Source of the DNA: Armigeres subalbatus
Taxonomy: Eukaryota > Arthropoda > Insecta > Diptera > Culicidae
Direction of reading: 5' to 3'
Assembly (NCBI RefSeq): GCF_024139115.2
Contig: NC_085139.1
Span: forward strand, 8,341,533-8,405,532
DNA: 64,000 nucleotides
In this document: positions 60,220-64,000 of the stretch, in pieces
Layout of the letters: each line of letters opens with the position of its first letter
How positions within the stretch are numbered: the first letter of the stretch is position 1
The notes under the pieces: generated by a model
The model's input: only the letters and a program-made list of their open reading frames with translations
What the model was told of the DNA's origin: nothing
Databases searched by the model: none
Position numbers and translations under genes: made by a program

Positions 60220-60369
60220 TTTCAAACTGACTGCAATACTCGCACGGGACGTTCATAATAGATATTTTTACCATATACAACAAACATGTAAGTGCTGCCA
60301 ATTGTCTGGGACATCAGTTTCAACTGAGCATACAATTGTTGATAAATAATTTACTGACGCCTAAAAAAC

Positions 60370-61879
60370 GATGCTGGGTCATTAGGCCGAATGGTCATTA
60401 GGCCGAACGGTCATTAGGCCGAATGGCCATTAGGCCGAATGAGAACTGAAGAGTGAGAAGTGAGTAGTGCAATGAGGAAGAAGTAGAAAGAAAGAAGGAA
60501 AAAGGAGGAAGGAAAAAGAAGGAAGAAGTAAGAAGGAAGAAAGAAGGAGGAAGGAAAAAGGAAGAAGGAAAAAGGAAAAAGGAAGAAGGAAGAAGGAAAA
60601 AGAAAGAAGGAAGAAGGAAGAAACAAGAAGGAAGAAGGAAGAAGGAAGAAGGAAGAAGGAAGAAGGAAGAAGGAAGAAGGAAGAAGGAAGAAGGAAGAAG
60701 GAAGGAAGAAGAAGGAAGAAGGAAGAAGGCACAAGGAACAAGGAAGAAGGAAGAAGGAAGAAGAGAGAAGGAAGAAGGAAGAATGAAGAATGAAGAAGGA
60801 AGAAGGAAGAAGGAAGAAGGAAGAAGGAATAAGGAAGAGGGAAGAAGGAAGAAGGACGAAAGAAGAAGGAAGAAGGAAGAAGGAAGAAGGAAGGAAGAAG
60901 AAGGAAGAAGGAAGAAGGAAAAAGAAAGAAGGAAGAAGGAAGAAAGAAGAAGGAAGAAGGAAGAGGGAAAAAAAGAAGGAAGGAAGAAGAGAGCAGAAAG
61001 CAGGTAGAAGAGGATTGCAGAAAGAAGAAAGAAGGAAGAAGGAAGAAGGAAGAAAGAAGAAGGAAGAAGGAAGAAGGAAGAATGAAGAACGAAGAAGGAA
61101 GAAGGAAAAAAAGAAGAAAGAAGAAAGAGAGCAGAAAGAAGGAAGAAGAGAGCAGAAAGAAGGAAGAAGAGAGCAGAAAGAAGAAAGAAGGAAGAAGGAA
61201 GAAAGAAGGAAGAAGGAAGAAAAAAGGAAGAAGGAAGAAAGAAGGAAGAAAGAAGAAAGAAGGAAGAAGGAAAAAAGAAGGAAGAAGGAAGAGGGAAGAA
61301 AGAAGAAGAAAGAAGGAAGGAGGAAGAAGAAAGAAGGAAGAAGGAAGAAGGAAGAAGGAAGAAAACGGAAGGAAGAAAGAAGAAAGAAGAAGGAAGAGGG
61401 AAGAAAGAAGAAGAAAGAGGGAAGAAGGATGATAGAAGGAGGAAGAAGAAAGAAGGAAGAAGGAAGAAAGAAGGAAGAAAACGGAAGGAAGAAGAAAGAA
61501 TAAAAAAGAAGGAGGAAGAAAGAAGGAAGATGGAAGAAAACGGAAGGAAGAAGAAAAAATAAAAAAGAAGCAGGAACAAAGAAGGAAGAGGGAAGAAGAA
61601 AGAAGGAAAAAAGAAGAAGGAAGAAGGAAAAATAAGAAGGAAGAAGTAAAAAGTAAGAAGGAAGAAGGATGGAAGAAGGAAGGAAGAAGAATGAAGAAAG
61701 AAGAAGGAAGATTCAAGAAGGGAGAAGGCAGAAAGGGTGAGGTGAAGAAAGAATTTTCACTTCTTGCTTCTTTTTGCTAATTCGGCCTAATGGCCATTCG
61801 GCCTAATGACCGTTCGGCCTAATGTCCATTCGGCCTAATGACCTTCGGCCAAATGGCCTTCGGCCTAATGGCCTGACAC
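60370..61879. mobile_element. Foldback-type element with tandem-repeat TIRs and purine core
   Basis: The left arm (about 60379-60442) holds four tandem copies of a 16-bp unit, TCATTAGGCCGAATGG. The right arm (61781-61879) holds about six copies in inverse orientation. The 1.3-kb interior (60470-61770) is almost purely A and G on the plus strand, a degenerate GAAGGAAGAAG array. The direct repeat CCTAAAAAAC (60360-60369, 61880-61889) flanks the element and is a candidate 9-10-bp target duplication. TIRs built of tandem repeats plus a 9-bp-class duplication recall Drosophila FB elements. No transposase. Long apparent frames here are artefacts of the array. Confidence 0.85.
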
Positions 61880-62421
61880 CCTAAAAAACATATTTTATGA
61901 CTCGATATATTCTTAGTCAACTAATTCATATTCTAAATTATCAATTGAAGATTGAGAACTCAAAAATAATCATGGATATGTTTGTTTTACAAATATTTAT
62001 CAAAATCACTTCTGGTAACACTGCCATATTAATCTCATATACTCGAAGCTTCGCGATTGGTGTTAGTTATCGTCGTGGGTTTGCAAAATGCGAGAAAAAC
62101 AAAATTTTCGGTCGAAGTAAAACTGCACAAATCCGGGTTTTACAATACGTTTTCGCCAAAATAAGAACGGTTCGTGCTAGTTTGGAATGTAGTGCTCAAT
62201 CAACTTTTATTTCAGAAGTGTAGTTTAAGTGCAACTGTGAATAATTGCCAGTGAAAGCCGGGCGATAAATATTGTGCTAATAAGAATGGTAGAAATTGAA
62301 GAAGAAACTTGATCTGATAACATTGTGAAAATACTCACAAAACACAGTTTTTCATAGTGATATAGGCAGAAAAATCCGTTCCAAACGGAAGAGGACATAT
62401 TCATCTTCTGCCAGTAGCAGT

Positions 62422-62440
62422 ATGTCTCCATTCGGTCAAG
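62422..62440 (+). other. Possible first coding exon (weak)
   Basis: An ATG at 62422 opens six codons (MSPFGQ) ending at a GTTAGT donor. The preceding 150 bases look like an untranslated leader. No downstream exon was identified in the window, so this is only a suggestion. Confidence 0.2.
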
Positions 62441-62624
62441 GTTAGTGTATCTCAAAATACGTTTTTAGCAAGTTTCCTCTCTGGTAGCACCCGGCGCAGG
62501 GTGAGGTGAGTGGAAGGGGTAGACAGTGAGAGGGGGGTAGGTTGGCTGCCATTGCGTGGCTTCTTTGTTTTATGTCCTTAATTTAATTAAATTCCACAAG
62601 AAAATATATCACGTTTTGAAAGCT

Positions 62625-62925
62625 CACTGGTCAACATGTTTTTCCTCCTTGAACTTAACCACCCGTCGCAGATGATCGAGGAACACACCGTACGAAGCCC
62701 ACAGGTGCTCTTGTGCTATTTTACCAGTTGTCACCAGATGTCACTTTAGGACTTCAGGACAAAACACATGAAGTTTCAGAGCAGACGCGGCCTCCAACAT
62801 ACTCCAGACAGTGAAATTTATAGGGTTCGGGTCCGGCGATCTCGTTGGCCGCTCTTACCTCGAAATGAACCATGAAAACCCCTTAGATAGGTTTTCTTCA
62901 GTTTTTTGAGCCGGCGTCTAAATCT
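62625..62925 (-). pseudogene. Mariner-superfamily transposase remnant (C-terminal part)
   Basis: In shifting minus-strand frames it shows WPTRSPDPNPINFTVWSMLEA, the SPDxNP block of ITm-type (Tc1/mariner superfamily) transposases that carries the last part of the catalytic region. A second segment, KIAQEHLWASYGVFLDHLRRVVKFKEEK, matches the usual C-terminal end. A stop precedes the WP motif and a shift separates the two segments. The N-terminal DNA-binding domain is not seen. Confidence 0.7.
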
Positions 62926-63009
62926 GTCATAAAACCGAACCCCTAATATCAATATTCTACAAAACGACGTGTCCACGCTTCGACCACGTTTTGTAGAACT
63001 AGATCCCAA

Positions 63010-63514
63010 TAAGTATTTTGTATATCTATCTTTTTAAAAATGAGTTGACATTTCTTTTAAGGCAATATAACTCAAGAACGGATGGACCGATTTGCAAGAT
63101 TTACTCACTAATCGTTCCACCTTAAGATAAGCTATGTTTATATATACAAACATTTTTGCAGTTGCATTTTACGGAGGAAGTTTAAAAATTGTCAAAATAC
63201 AACATTTTCATGAGTTCTCAAGAAAGCCATCTTCTCGAATTCAAATCAATCTAGAGTGCCACGTTGCAATCAAACAAACAATTGACAGCTATATGAAAAA
63301 AATGAGCGAGATCGGGCCGGTTCACTTATTAATTTTACAAACTTATGTTGTAGCAATTGAAATGCAGGCCCCGGTTCTTCTAAATTGTTTACATCAGCCG
63401 AATCTTATTCTTAATTTAGTAGGAAACAACAAAAACGTCACAGTAAATTGATTAACATGTTTGTTATTCAAAAAATCAAATTTCTAGAATTTCGATTATA
63501 ACAATAATTTACTA
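63010..63514. other. Unannotated stretch
   Basis: No support for a gene; the 105-codon frame at 63134-63451 has no recognised domain. Confidence 0.35.
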
Positions 63515-63936
63515 TACACCTCCATTGGTTTCAAAGGTCGACTTGAAAGATCTCCATCCTGAGCGATGTCCAGCTATCGCTTTAACCTGTTACCTGTTAC
63601 CAGATTAGATTTCGATCGACTTCTTTGATTTCTTTATTGAGGCCGTGAGCCTCTGGATCTGCTTCTGCTGCGATGCCCCGTCTAATGCTTGTTTGCAGAT
63701 TTCGTTTTCGCCTATACGTGAGGTGTGGCCGACCCAGCCCCACTTCCGATCCCGAATTTCTGTTGCTATCGGCTTCTTATGACAACGACGATGGAGTTCG
63801 GTATTTGAGATCCGGTTGTGAGGCCACCAGGCTCGAATTATGTACCATAGGCATCAGTTGATGAACACCTACAGCCGTTGAGTGTTTTCCACTGATGCAC
63901 ACTATGTTTCCCTTGCGTATAACAGCACAGATTTCA
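63515..63936 (-). pseudogene. RTE-like LINE 3' fragment
   Basis: Matches, in reverse, the last 420 bp of the RT frame at about 25065-25490 (the ASETWC to SALCTTGG region) with substitutions and short indels. It is 5'-truncated at about 63936. Confidence 0.85.
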
Positions 63937-64000
63937 CAAATACAATAATGTATAATGTAGATAATCACTGTTATACTTAATGCAACGTACACACCAGTCA

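Noticed and set aside
60398..61716. Long minus-strand frames (393 and 428 codons) rich in Pro-Ser-Phe-Leu and plus-strand frames of Lys-Glu-Arg
   Set aside because: They are translations of the degenerate GAAGGAAGAAG array; several frames on both strands stay open because the array lacks stop-forming combinations. No domain and no gene structure.
60379..61879. CRISPR-like array from 16-bp repeats
   Set aside because: The units are contiguous without spacers and the sequence is eukaryotic; it is the arm of an inverted-repeat element.

Overview
The window is animal nuclear DNA and looks like a culicine mosquito, most likely Aedes. It is AT-rich and gene-poor. It is dominated by APE-type non-LTR retrotransposons, tRNA-derived SINEs (one matching the Feilai family of Aedes aegypti as I remember it) and many short inverted-repeat DNA elements. 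There are no bacterial operons, rRNA genes or CRISPR arrays.

Only two host genes can be supported. The clearest is a 200-codon single-exon gene on the minus strand (43173-43775) encoding an Atonal-type bHLH proneural factor, with a TATA box and a good start context. The second is a two-exon 5' gene portion on the minus strand (60219 to 59732) encoding an unrecognised lysine-rich, probably nuclear protein; its splice phase is consistent and a third exon is expected at lower coordinates. A possible first coding exon on the plus strand at 62422-62440 is weak.

Layout. 1-11200: a retrotransposon fragment, several small inverted-repeat elements, then long unannotated DNA. 11200-21000: Jockey-like and other LINE pieces, a roughly 59-bp minisatellite in two blocks, an RTE-like copy split by a 1.4-kb hAT-type element, and a Jockey pseudogene. 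21060-26330: one minus-strand LINE split by a 3.5-kb plus-strand RTE-like LINE, with an 8-bp target duplication. 26300-32900: AT-rich DNA with a palindromic hAT-type MITE and other MITEs. 32890-37580: a three-level nest (LINE A, hAT-like element, LINE B). 38400-42900: MITEs, LINE 5' debris and a Feilai SINE. 43000-44000: the atonal locus. 45800-52530: a Feilai SINE split by a 4.46-kb long-TIR element that holds further elements, then a LINE. 52900-59500: MITEs, degenerate tandem repeats and a tRNA-like SINE. 59700-64000: the unknown gene, a foldback element with a 1.3-kb purine-strand core, a mariner-like transposase relic and an RTE-like fragment.

The relative order of many insertions can be read directly, because target duplications (8 bp, TTAA, TA, 13 bp) and uninterrupted flanks rejoin when the inserted element is removed. 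No intact autonomous element is present: every LINE reading frame carries stops, shifts or a damaged catalytic motif.
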